Below are positions 27,021-35,300 of a DNA stretch of 64,000 bases, in pieces; positions within the stretch are counted from its first letter, which is position 1, and each line of letters opens with the position of its first letter. The stretch covers positions 124,001 through 188,000 of the forward strand of contig JAWKUA010000015.1 of assembly GCA_041398785.1 (NCBI GenBank), given 5' to 3'. Under the pieces are notes generated by a model, which was given only the letters and a program-made list of their open reading frames with translations, had not been told where the DNA came from and made no database searches. The position numbers were made by a program, and so were the translations under genes. Source of the DNA: Planctomycetaceae bacterium (lineage in GTDB: Bacteria; Planctomycetota; Planctomycetia; Planctomycetales; Planctomycetaceae).

Positions 27021-29042
27021 ATGCTTGTCAGCAAAAACTGGCTGGCGGACTACGTTCCGCTGAACATGCCGGTCGAAGAACTTACGCACCGGCTGACGAT
27101 GTCCGGGCTGAATCTGGAAGAGTATTCCGCTGTCGACGACGATATTTCGATCGATCTGGAAGTCACCAGCAATCGACCGGATTGTCTTGGGCACATCGGC
27201 ATCGCTCGGGAAGTTTCGGTACTGTTCGGCACCGAACTGAAGACTCCCGAAGCTCACGTCACATGCAGCGGCGCGGCTGCCTGCGACGCCACTTCGGTGA
27301 AGATTGAATGCCCTGATTTGTGCCACGAGTATCATGCTCGCGTGATTCGCGGCGTCAAGATCGGTCCCAGCCCGGACTGGCTGAAGAATCGGCTGGCGGC
27401 TGTGAACATCAACAGCGTCAACAACGTCGTTGATGTGACCAACTACGTGATGCTGGAATGCGGGCAGCCGCTGCACGCGTTCGATCTGGACCAACTCGGC
27501 GAAGGCCGCATTGTCGTTCGTCGAGCGGTTCCGGGTGAAAAGATCACGGCGATCGATCAGAAGGAATACCAACTGACCGACCAGATGTGCGTTATCGCCG
27601 ATGCCTCGCGGGCCGTGGCCGTCGCGGGTGTGATGGGTGGTCTGGATACGGAGATCTCGGATTCAACCGTTAACGTGCTGATCGAGACCGCGTCGTTCGA
27701 TCCGATTTCCGTGCGTGCCACCGCGCGAAACCTGAAGCTGCACAGTCCGTCATCGTTTCGCTTCGAACGGCGCGTGAACCGACGAAATCTGGACTGGGCT
27801 TCGCGCCGCTGCTGTGAATTGATTCTGCAGGTGGCCGGCGGCGAACTGCTGGGCGGCTCCGTGTCGGCCGGCGAACCTCTGCCGGCAGCCAGCGAACCTG
27901 TCACGCTGCGGTTTGCTCAGATCCGCCGCATCCTGGGCGTCGACATTCCGGTGGCGCGCTGCGTGGAGATTCTGAAAAGTCTCGGGCTGAAATGCCTGAG
28001 TCACGATGCCCCGCAGGCGGTGTTTGAACCGCCGAGCTGGCGTCTGGACCTTTCGCGCGAATGTGACCTGATCGAAGAAATCGCGCGCATCCACGGTTAC
28101 GACAGCATTCCCGACGACGCCGATCTGCCGGTTGTCGCAACGACGAAAAGTACTCGCGAACATGTCGGCGATGCCGTTCGTCACCACCTGACCGCGTGCG
28201 GCTACTTTGAGGCTCTGACGCTGTCGTTCTGCAGCGAGGAACAGCAGCGGTTGTTCCGGCCGCATCCGGAAGCTCAGGCCGTTGCTGTCAGCCATTCAAC
28301 GCGCAGCCACGAAAACCAGCTTCGGCAAAGCCTGATCCCCAGCCTGTTGCATTGCCGGCGCCAGAACGAACGTCACGGAACGCTGAACGCCGAATTGTTT
28401 GAAGTCGCGAAGGTCTATCTGTCTGCGTCGAAGGAGTTGCCGGAACGCCAGGCAGAACCGACGATGATCGGTCTGGTTTCCGGCGGCGATTTTCTGACGG
28501 TCAAGGGAATCGTGGAATCGCTGGTGCAGCGAATTGCCCCGTCAGCGACTGTCACGTCAGCACCCGTCGACCTCGCGGAATTCGCCAAAGGACGCGGCGC
28601 AGTGATCCTGCTGAACAGTCGCCACTTCGGATGGATCGGGGAACTTGATCAAGAGGTCGCCGATCGCGTCGACCTGCAGGATCCCGTGGCAGTTGCTGAA
28701 CTGGATGCCGGTTTGCTGGAAGAACTGTTCGAACCGAAACGGACGTATTCGCCGCTGCCCCGGTTTCCGTCCGTGTCGCGGGATCTGAATTTCGTCATGC
28801 CCGAATCCGTTAGCTGGGCGGAATTGATCGCCGTCGTCACCAAAGCCGGAACGTCGCTGCTGCAGGATGTTTCCTTCAGCGGTCAGTATCGTGGTCAACA
28901 GATCGATGCCGGCCACAAGTCGTACGTCGTAACGTGCCGCTTCATGAGCCCCGATCGTACGCTGACGGCGGAAGAAGTCGATGCCGAAGTGAAGCAGATC
29001 GTGTCAGCCTGCGAAGGATCGCTCAATGCCCGACTGCGATAG
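27021..29042 (+). CDS. pheT: Phenylalanine-tRNA ligase beta subunit lacking the N-terminal tRNA-binding (EMAP-like) domain
   Basis: 673 residues. The beta subunit supports tRNA binding and editing in the alpha2beta2 enzyme. It opens MLVSKNWLADYVPLNMPVEELTHRLTMSGL and passes directly (by residue 42) to ISIDLEVTSNRPDCLGHIGIARE, so the roughly 110-residue OB-fold domain present at this place in E. coli PheT (795 residues) is absent. The B3/4 editing domain (HEYHARVIRGVKIGPSPDWL, NNVVDVTNYVMLECGQPLHAFD), the B5 domain, the synthetase-like core and a C-terminal FDX-ACB domain (SPLPRFPSVSRDLNFVMPESVSW...SLNARLR) are present. pheS is not adjacent. Confidence 0.94.
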   Translation: MLVSKNWLADYVPLNMPVEELTHRLTMSGLNLEEYSAVDDDISIDLEVTSNRPDCLGHIGIAREVSVLFGTELKTPEAHVTCSGAAACDATSVKIECPDLCHEYHARVIRGVKIGPSPDWLKNRLAAVNINSVNNVVDVTNYVMLECGQPLHAFDLDQLGEGRIVVRRAVPGEKITAIDQKEYQLTDQMCVIADASRAVAVAGVMGGLDTEISDSTVNVLIETASFDPISVRATARNLKLHSPSSFRFERRVNRRNLDWASRRCCELILQVAGGELLGGSVSAGEPLPAASEPVTLRFAQIRRILGVDIPVARCVEILKSLGLKCLSHDAPQAVFEPPSWRLDLSRECDLIEEIARIHGYDSIPDDADLPVVATTKSTREHVGDAVRHHLTACGYFEALTLSFCSEEQQRLFRPHPEAQAVAVSHSTRSHENQLRQSLIPSLLHCRRQNERHGTLNAELFEVAKVYLSASKELPERQAEPTMIGLVSGGDFLTVKGIVESLVQRIAPSATVTSAPVDLAEFAKGRGAVILLNSRHFGWIGELDQEVADRVDLQDPVAVAELDAGLLEELFEPKRTYSPLPRFPSVSRDLNFVMPESVSWAELIAVVTKAGTSLLQDVSFSGQYRGQQIDAGHKSYVVTCRFMSPDRTLTAEEVDAEVKQIVSACEGSLNARLR

Positions 29043-29131
29043 GCGGCTACATACTGGCCGCGGCGGATCCCGATACTTTTCGCTCTTCTTACTCCCGCGA
29101 GCCAGAATACCTCAATTTGCCCCGCTCGCGG

Positions 29132-29137
29132 TATAAT
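29132..29137 (+). promoter_or_regulatory. Possible -10 box (TATAAT) for panD
   Basis: A perfect TATAAT lies only 6 nt before the panD ATG. If used by the housekeeping sigma factor, transcription would begin at or beside the start codon, giving a leaderless message. No good -35 hexamer sits at the usual spacing, so the call is weak. Confidence 0.35.
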
Positions 29138-29143
29138 TCCGCC

Positions 29144-29506
29144 ATGAAACGGACTCTGCTGAAATCGAAGATCCACCGAGCCACGGTGACGGAAGCCGAT
29201 CTGCACTACGAAGGCAGTATCAGTATCGATTCCGACCTGATGGCTGCCGCCGACATCGTGGATTTTGAACAGGTCGACGTGCTGGATATCACCAACGGCA
29301 GCCGACTGACAACGTACGCCATTGCCGGCGAAGCGGGATCGGGAACCATCTGCCTGAACGGAGCGGCCGCGCGGCTGGTCAACGTCGGCGATCTGGTCAT
29401 CATCGTCAGCTACGCCGAATACAGCGAAGTCGAACGAGCCTCTCACCAGCCGAAAATCGTCCTGGTGGATCAGGCCAACCGCCACGTCCGTCAGCTCATG
29501 AAATAG
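29144..29506 (+). CDS. panD: Aspartate 1-decarboxylase proenzyme
   Basis: 120 residues. Makes beta-alanine for pantothenate and coenzyme A. The self-cleavage site is Gly24-Ser25 in HYEGSISID, matching the E. coli position, where Ser25 becomes the catalytic pyruvoyl group. LKSKIHRATVTEADLHY, NGSRLTTYAI and the proton-relay region SGTICLNGAAARLVNVGDLVIIVSYA are conserved. ATG 29144 is chosen because it gives the family N-terminus; an in-frame start 210 nt upstream overlaps pheT and adds unrelated sequence. There is no visible Shine-Dalgarno, and a TATAAT sits 6 nt upstream. panB and panC are not nearby. Confidence 0.96.
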   Translation: MKRTLLKSKIHRATVTEADLHYEGSISIDSDLMAAADIVDFEQVDVLDITNGSRLTTYAIAGEAGSGTICLNGAAARLVNVGDLVIIVSYAEYSEVERASHQPKIVLVDQANRHVRQLMK

Positions 29507-29658
29507 GCCGCTCGTCCCGGAACTCACTGCGCGCCCCGCAGCCGGTCGCACATCGGTGTCCGCCGCGCAGCCCCCAGTTCGCCGCGCCTGTAACGTGTCT
29601 TCGTATAAACTGCGGAAACACAAATTGCGACGACCGGCCATCAGCTCGGCGCGAATGC

Positions 29659-30300
29659 ATGCAGGTCACGGAACAGGCAGACTTGGCCCAACGGCTGCTC
29701 AACGATGACGAGCACGTTCTGGAAGACATCCTGCGCGCATTCGGGCCGGTGATTCTGGCGGTGATGAGTCGCCGTTACGCGGACGTGCTGCGGGAAACCG
29801 ACATCGAAGACGTGATATCAATCGGGCTGTTTCGGTTGTGGACACACCGCCGACGGTTCGACAGTCAGAAATCGTCGCTGAAGGTCTGGTACTTTCGGAT
29901 CGTCGAAAACGCGGCTCGCGATGTTCTGAAGCACGGCTGGCACAAGGCTCGGCTGCTGGAAGTGAACACTGAGTTTGCTCTGACGGGAGCGGTGAACGCG
30001 TCGTCGAACGGTCACGGGGATCCGGCTGTGATCAGCCCGGTCGCCGCTGACAACCGCGATCTCACCCCGCTGCAGCTTGATCTGCGAGACATTGTGGCCG
30101 AACTGCCCGAATCACAGCGAACGATCATCCTGGCCGACGCGGCGTCGAAGGACGGAACCGCGTCGAGTCAGCACCTTGGCGAAGAATTGAACATCCCGGC
30201 TTCCACCGTGCGAGTCTACCGCAAGCGGGCACTCGACCGGATTCGAAAAGAATTGGCCGCACGAGGACACGATCCACCCTGGCGCGGACGCAGCGTATGA
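29659..30300 (+). CDS. ECF-type RNA polymerase sigma factor
   Basis: 213 residues. Region 2 (about 20-90) includes DIEDVISIGLFRLWTHRRRF and SSLKVWYFRIVENAARDVLK. A linker rich in Asn/Gly/Ala follows, and region 4 (about 140-205) has IVAELPESQRTIILADAASKDG then LGEELNIPASTVRVYRKRALDRIRKEL, a helix-turn-helix. The next reading frames encode a membrane FecR/VIT/VWA protein, the usual arrangement of planctomycete ECF sigma factors with a regulatory partner. The final codons GTA TGA lie inside the left arm of a palindromic element, so the native C-terminus may have been a little different. Confidence 0.88.
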   Translation: MQVTEQADLAQRLLNDDEHVLEDILRAFGPVILAVMSRRYADVLRETDIEDVISIGLFRLWTHRRRFDSQKSSLKVWYFRIVENAARDVLKHGWHKARLLEVNTEFALTGAVNASSNGHGDPAVISPVAADNRDLTPLQLDLRDIVAELPESQRTIILADAASKDGTASSQHLGEELNIPASTVRVYRKRALDRIRKELAARGHDPPWRGRSV

Positions 30301-30394
30301 CGGGACTCCGGTCTCGCCGTGAGACAGCGACGACAAGCGACGGGCCTGGAAAGCCTTCGTGCGGAAAACCGACGGGATCGGAGTCCCGTCGTAC
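30295..30394. repeat. 100-bp palindromic element overlapping the sigma factor stop codon
   Basis: Inverted arms GTATGACGGGACTCCG (30295-30310) and CGGAGTCCCGTCGTAC (30379-30394) match at 15 of 16 positions. The left arm contains the TGA stop of the sigma factor gene. It is followed within 50 nt by a further short GC-rich palindrome around 30410-30425. No coding capacity is seen between the arms. The remaining gap to 30489 holds nothing recognisable. Confidence 0.6.
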
Positions 30395-30488
30395 TGACGG
30401 CGACAGCCCTGGACGGCCGTCGTACCGACAGTGCGTGGAATCACCGGGGACTAATTCATTCCACTCGTCGTTTGACAGACGTCACGTT

Positions 30489-30757
30489 ATGACCAACCCA
30501 CACGAACACCTGCAGCGCCTTCTCAGCGAATCGCTTGGCCCGCGGTCGCGCGCGATGACGACATCGAGCGGCTGCTGGAATCTGAACCGGTCACGGAACT
30601 CACCGAAACACAGGTCGATCGCATTCTGCAGGACGTGCAGCAGTCAATAACGACCGACCGCACAACCCCCGCCGCGTCATTCCCGCGCAGGCGGGAACCC
30701 GGTGCCGCCGCTGGTTTCGAAGCTTCAACTCTCACACCCCCCGCACCGGAGATCACC
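30489..30757 (+). pseudogene. Displaced N-terminal segment of the FecR/VIT gene, probably frameshifted
   Basis: ATG 30489 opens MTNPHEHLQRLLSESLGP. From about 30554 a different frame reads DDDIERLLESEPVTELTETQVDRILQDVQQ and runs open into the FecR/VIT ORF. Together they look like one short cytoplasmic N-terminal region broken by a single-base change in the GC-rich stretch 30538-30553. The frame then passes through a 26-bp half-palindrome (30675-30700) encoding SFPRRREP. The segment may be translated by slippage, be a sequencing error, or be dead with initiation moved to 30758. Confidence 0.45.
30675..30700 (+). repeat. Half copy of the GTCATTCCCGCG palindromic element
   Basis: The 26 bp are identical to the left arm and adjoining bases of the complete 66-bp hairpin at 32237-32302. 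Only one arm is present. In the open frame it encodes A-S-F-P-R-R-R-E-P, the same peptide as the later copy. Confidence 0.75.
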
Positions 30758-32299
30758 ATGAAACGCATTCCTGCCAGCGATCGCCGCGGAAATCCTCGCG
30801 GGGCGATCGCCTGTCTGCTGGTGTCCGCGCTGAGTCTGCTGTGTGTGCTGCTGGTAACTTCGGACGAATCTGTTCAGCAGCAGGACCGGCAAGCCCGGCG
30901 CGTGGCTGCTGCGGAATCCGATCGTCAGCAGATTCGGCGAGAATGGCTGACGGCGAAATTCGTGCCGGCGCCGGAAGTTCATCGCGTCGCCGTCGGGGAC
31001 ACCATCGAAACTTCACCGACCGAACGGCGTCGAGTGACTCTGCCGGACGGTTCGGTGCTGTATGTAAACACGGACGCATCCGTTAAGGTCTCTGCACCGC
31101 GGCAAGTCGAAGTGACTCGCGGCGAAGTCTTCGTCGAAGTGGTTCCGCAGTTCGATCAGACTGACGAGTCCGCTCAGTTCGAAGTCGTGACACCTGTGCG
31201 CACCGTCACGGCGCTTGGTACAAAGTTTTCCGTCGTTGCGTCGAACGATTCGACAGAAGTCCTGGTCACTCAGGGCAGCGTGCAGGTCAGCGATCTGGAA
31301 TCGCCGATCATGGCCGGACAACTGCTCACATCTCGTTCCACGGCTCTGCCCTGGAACGCACCGCCGGGAGGCTCCGTCTCCGGTGCTTCGGACGCTGTGG
31401 AACGGACGGAACAAGAGACGGAGCCTTCCACGCAGCGCGTTCCAGGGCTGAGCCCTGGAACGAGGAATATTCTCGACTCTCAACTCTCAACTCTCAACTA
31501 TCGCCTCACCGCCGCGCCGCGAGCTTCCGAGTCTCTCAACTGGACGCGCGAACTCATCACGGCCGCGGCCGGAACATTCGTGCCGGCCAGTGAGTACGCC
31601 GGCGGAGCGATCATTACCGTTGATCCGAACGGTCAGGAAACGAAGCTCAGCCTGCGCAAGTATCACGTCGATGTGCATATCGAAGATGGGTTCGCTCGCA
31701 CGACGATTGACCACACTTACTTCAACCACACGTCGCAGCGGCTGGAAGGCACGTTTCATTTTCCGCTGCCGCCCGACGCGTCGTTGTCGCGGTTGGCGAT
31801 GTACGTGAACGGCAAGCTGATGGAAGGCGGCATGGCCGAACGCCAGCACGCCCGCAACACGTTCGAACAGATCGTGTCGAAGATGAAAGACCCGGCGCTG
31901 CTGGAATGGGTCGACGGCAGCACGTTCAAGATGCGAGTCTTCCCGCTGGAAGCTCGCCAGGAAAAACGCATCGTCCTGAGTTACACGCAGCGGCTGCCCG
32001 CGGCGTACGGAAAACTGCACTACCGTTTTCCGGCCGGTCACAGCATGGACGTCGTGCGGGACTGGTCGACCGCGATTCGCGTGAAGGATGGAGCGAACAT
32101 CGACTGGAACAGCCCGTCGCATAGGTTGGAATCTTCAACCGACGACGGCGACTTGTTGCTGGTAGGCGTTGAGCTGAACAGCACGATGGAACGGGATATC
32201 GTGCTGGAACTGGGTGGGGCCGTCGCGCTGCGCGACCCGTCATTCCCGCGCAGGCGGGAACCCAGCCGATCCGCACTGTTCCCGCCTGCGCGGGAATGA
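30758..32299 (+). CDS. Membrane FecR-VIT protein, N-terminal half of a split FecR/VIT/VWA gene
   Basis: 513 residues from ATG 30758 (GGAG 6 nt upstream), although the frame is open further upstream. A membrane segment (about 15-34, GAIACLLVSALSLLCVLLV) precedes a FecR-like domain (about 80-190: RRVTLPDGSVLYVNTDASVKV, EVTRGEVFVEV, FEVVTPVRTVTALGTKFSV). A 43-codon palindromic insert covers 193-235. A VIT domain (about 297-430) contains HVDVHIEDGFARTTIDHTYFN and WVDGSTFKMRVFPLEARQEKRI. The ORF then enters a hairpin element and stops there; the expected VWA domain continues in the next ORF. With the adjoining sigma factor this suggests an envelope-located regulatory or adhesion system. Whether the halves work together is unknown. 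Confidence 0.75.
   Translation: MKRIPASDRRGNPRGAIACLLVSALSLLCVLLVTSDESVQQQDRQARRVAAAESDRQQIRREWLTAKFVPAPEVHRVAVGDTIETSPTERRRVTLPDGSVLYVNTDASVKVSAPRQVEVTRGEVFVEVVPQFDQTDESAQFEVVTPVRTVTALGTKFSVVASNDSTEVLVTQGSVQVSDLESPIMAGQLLTSRSTALPWNAPPGGSVSGASDAVERTEQETEPSTQRVPGLSPGTRNILDSQLSTLNYRLTAAPRASESLNWTRELITAAAGTFVPASEYAGGAIITVDPNGQETKLSLRKYHVDVHIEDGFARTTIDHTYFNHTSQRLEGTFHFPLPPDASLSRLAMYVNGKLMEGGMAERQHARNTFEQIVSKMKDPALLEWVDGSTFKMRVFPLEARQEKRIVLSYTQRLPAAYGKLHYRFPAGHSMDVVRDWSTAIRVKDGANIDWNSPSHRLESSTDDGDLLLVGVELNSTMERDIVLELGGAVALRDPSFPRRREPSRSALFPPARE
31334..31462. repeat. 129-bp palindromic element inserted in frame in the FecR/VIT ORF
   Basis: Outer arms of 25 bp at 31334-31358 and 31438-31462 are near-identical inverted copies, and each is itself palindromic (GTTCCA...TGGAAC). 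Inner arms at 31366-31380 (GGGAGGCTCCGTCTC) and 31415-31429 (GAGACGGAGCCTTCC) nest inside. The length is exactly 43 codons and has no stop in the host frame. It interrupts the stretch between FecR and VIT domains and is followed at once by a heptad array. Confidence 0.8.
31475..31502 (+). repeat. Intragenic heptanucleotide array in the FecR/VIT ORF
   Basis: Four 7-nt units in register (GACTCTC, AACTCTC twice, AACTATC), translated as part of SQLSTLNY. Same unit type as the intergenic arrays, placed 12 nt after the 129-bp palindromic element. Confidence 0.65.
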
Positions 32300-32302
32300 C
32301 GG
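32237..32302. repeat. 66-bp perfect hairpin element that supplies a stop and a start codon
   Basis: Two 24-bp perfectly complementary arms (32237-32260 and 32279-32302, core GTCATTCCCGCG...CGCGGGAATGAC) flank an 18-nt loop. In the upstream frame the right arm reads GAA TGA and ends the FecR-VIT ORF; the overlapping ATG (32296) in ATGA opens the VWA ORF. A half copy is at 30675-30700. Similar CATTCCCGCG palindromes are common dispersed repeats in many bacterial genomes. Confidence 0.88.
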
Positions 32303-35300
32303 GGAAGATGGTGCGGTCTCCGCACTCCGTGGCCGCATGGACTCGCAGCGTTCACGACGATCACGAATACTCTCATGCTGAGATTCCGGCCGGATCTGCC
32401 GGTGAAAATGGAACGGCCGAAACGCAACTGGTCATTCTTTTCGAAGCGTCCGCCGATCGTGATCCGCTGCTGGCTCGCACTCAGATTGAGATCATTCGCA
32501 CGCTGCTCGACAACGCCGAGCACGACGACACGTTCAGCGTGATTACGGCAAACACGAAAGCGACACCGCTGTCAGAGAAGTCACAACGCTGCACGGCAAA
32601 GAGCATCGCGACGGTTCTGCCGCAGCTTGAGGAAACACATCTCGTCGGAGCGTTGGACTTCCAGAAGGCGTTGGCGGCGTGTGAAGAGTTCGTGGCGTCG
32701 AAGCGGGAAAACGTCCTGGTTCACGTTGGTTCTGCGATTCCGGTACTCGGCGAACAGGATCAGTCGGCTCTGCTGAAGGCACTGCCGGAAAAAACTGCGT
32801 ACGTCGGCGTCGGCGTCGGCCGGCGCTGGTCGCAGTCGTTCATGAAACAGGCGGCTTCAAAGACCGGCGGCTACTTCACTCAGATCAATCCGGACGAAGA
32901 AGTCGTCTGGCGCGCGTTTGAGCTGTCGTCGGTGCTGAATGCTCCAAGGCTGCTGGATGTCCGTGTAGGCGAGTCTCGCCGAGACTCAGCCACCGCGCGT
33001 GACACGTTCTCGAAGGAAACCGGTAACGCGACGCCGCTTGACGTGGCACGCGGTTCGTTGGAAGCAGGTCCAGGACAGTATGTCGAGTCCCGGCGCGACT
33101 CGACTACGGATCTCCGCTTCCTCAACTTCAGCGACACGATCGTTCACGGCGAAGAAGTCTGCGCGGTCGCTCGGCTGGCAAGAGATGGCGAGCTGCCCGA
33201 TGAGGTGACGGTCACCGGACTGTTGAACGGTCGCCCGTGGCAGCAGACGCTTGTCGTTGAGGGTGTCGAGGAGCAGGCTGACTATCTGCCTCGCACGTGG
33301 GCGAAGCTGGAGATTGATCGGCTGGTCTCGGAAGGAGCGGCGGAGAACCAGGCCGCCATCATCGAACTCAGCAAGGCGATGTATGTGATGAGTCCCTTCA
33401 CGTCGCTGCTGGTGCTTGAGAACGAAGAGATGTACACGCAGTACAACATCGATCGAGGCCGCAAGGATCACTGGGCGATGTATCCGTGCCCGGAAGAGAT
33501 CCAGGTCGTTCATGAACCGTTCGGGGCGGGCAGCGAAACAACCGCCGAGGTGCCTCAGACGGAACTTCAGAAACTGCTGAGTTCCATTCAATCGCTGCCT
33601 CAGCCGCAGGTGGTTTCGTACCCAAACGTGTATGTGATCTTTGCAGACGGAACCCGGTCGTCAGTGGCAGCGACCGAGTTCGATAGTTTTGCGGGAGAGA
33701 CACGTTTCGGACGAAATGGGCGGAATCTCAATGACCCGTTCGAACTGTCATCACGCGCCTACAGCTACTTCAACCTCGGAGACGTCGACGCCTATTTCGT
33801 ATTCGACAACGATGTTGATTCGGATGGTCGCTTCATTGTAAATGGTGACCTGAACGGTAACGGAATTGTGCCGCCGGTCTTTCTGACTCCGAAGCTTCCT
33901 TCACCAAACGTTCTGTTCGGCACAAATGCAACGCGTCTGCTGCGAAGTCAGCTTGACGCGTCGCCGACAGGAGAGATCAACTTGTACATGCGCCTTCCCG
34001 AAGACGCCGGTCAACCCAATGCTGATGGATTTGGAAACGGCCTGTTTTTCTATGACCTGCCGTTGAGCTTTGGTGAATTCGAAACTGCCGGGACATCGCC
34101 GCAAGCTCGCACGTGGTTTGCCCGACCGGAAATCAGTGGCTGGCGGCAGATGGATGACGTGTTCGGGTACCGTTTGTTCGACAACTCAGGTTCTATGATG
34201 GTCGACGGTGTCGCTGAGGCAATACGGCACGATTTCCCCGCCCGAGCGTTTCGACCGCAAACTATCTGGTTAGAGGATCTTGACATTCAATTCCGACAGG
34301 GAGCCTTCGAAAACGTTGCGGAAGGACTCGCGAGAGTTGGCGAGAGTGTCGATCGACAACACTGGATCCTGGGCGGTGGGAATCGACGCTGGGAATATCT
34401 TCAGAACGACCCACTGAACACGTCCGTTGCGTTCTCGCTTGCGCCGTTTTATCCAAAGCAGCCGGTTCCGTCGGGCATGTCGCTGGTCGAGCGTGAACTG
34501 CTGGAAACGCCGCGTTTCGACTTTGGTTGGGGAACGCAGCAACTGAACTGGGATGACAGTACGTGGATGCTTCGGTTTGACGAGCAGTCGGTCATTGACG
34601 GATTCGACGGCCGCTTCAGAGTTCAGCAGGATCGTCTGCAAACGGTTGAAGAACTGATAGTTGGGCAAATCGAACTGCCGCGGCTTCTGTTGGGAGAAGA
34701 GGAACAACTCCTCGGACTGAGAGACGTGCGCCCGATCCGACTCCGGTCGGACGTGTCGGAGCGCATGATTCAGGAACTGCTGCAGGATCTTGTTGTCGAT
34801 CATGATTTCCGCGGGACCACAACAGCTTCCGAGACGGGGACTGTTGCCGGTTCGATGGGCAACGCTCACCCGTGGTCCGTCGCTCCTGGACAGCGGCGTG
34901 AAGTCGGTGTTCAACTGCCGGCGTTCGCAGCGGTCTCGTATCCGGAATTCGGCAACGACCGACGATTCTTCGGCGACCTGATGAGTCACGCTCCGGGGTT
35001 GAACACGCTGCGTGCGGATGTGTTGGCGCTAATGGACGCAGGCGCGTCTCGCCGAGACTCAGCCGCCGCTGGCGACGCAGCCTCAAACCAGACAGAAAAC
35101 GCGACGCCGGTTGACGTGGCAGGCGGTTTGGCGGCAGCAAGTTCAGGACAGAATGTCGAGTCTCGGCGAGACTCGACTACGACAGGCCACATCGACCCCA
35201 CGGCCCGCGAACTCATCGATCGCGCTCGGTCGCTGGGCTGGGAACGAGTGACGCTGCCGGGTGACAACTCACTGACGGTTTTCGTCGACGGCACGGGGCG

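Noticed and set aside
28934..29143. Longer panD start overlapping pheT
   Set aside because: The added residues are a shadow of the pheT end. The ATG at 29144 gives the exact family N-terminus with Gly24-Ser25.
30297..30488. Reading frame between the sigma factor and the FecR/VIT gene
   Set aside because: It runs through a palindromic element and has no coding-like composition before ATG 30489.
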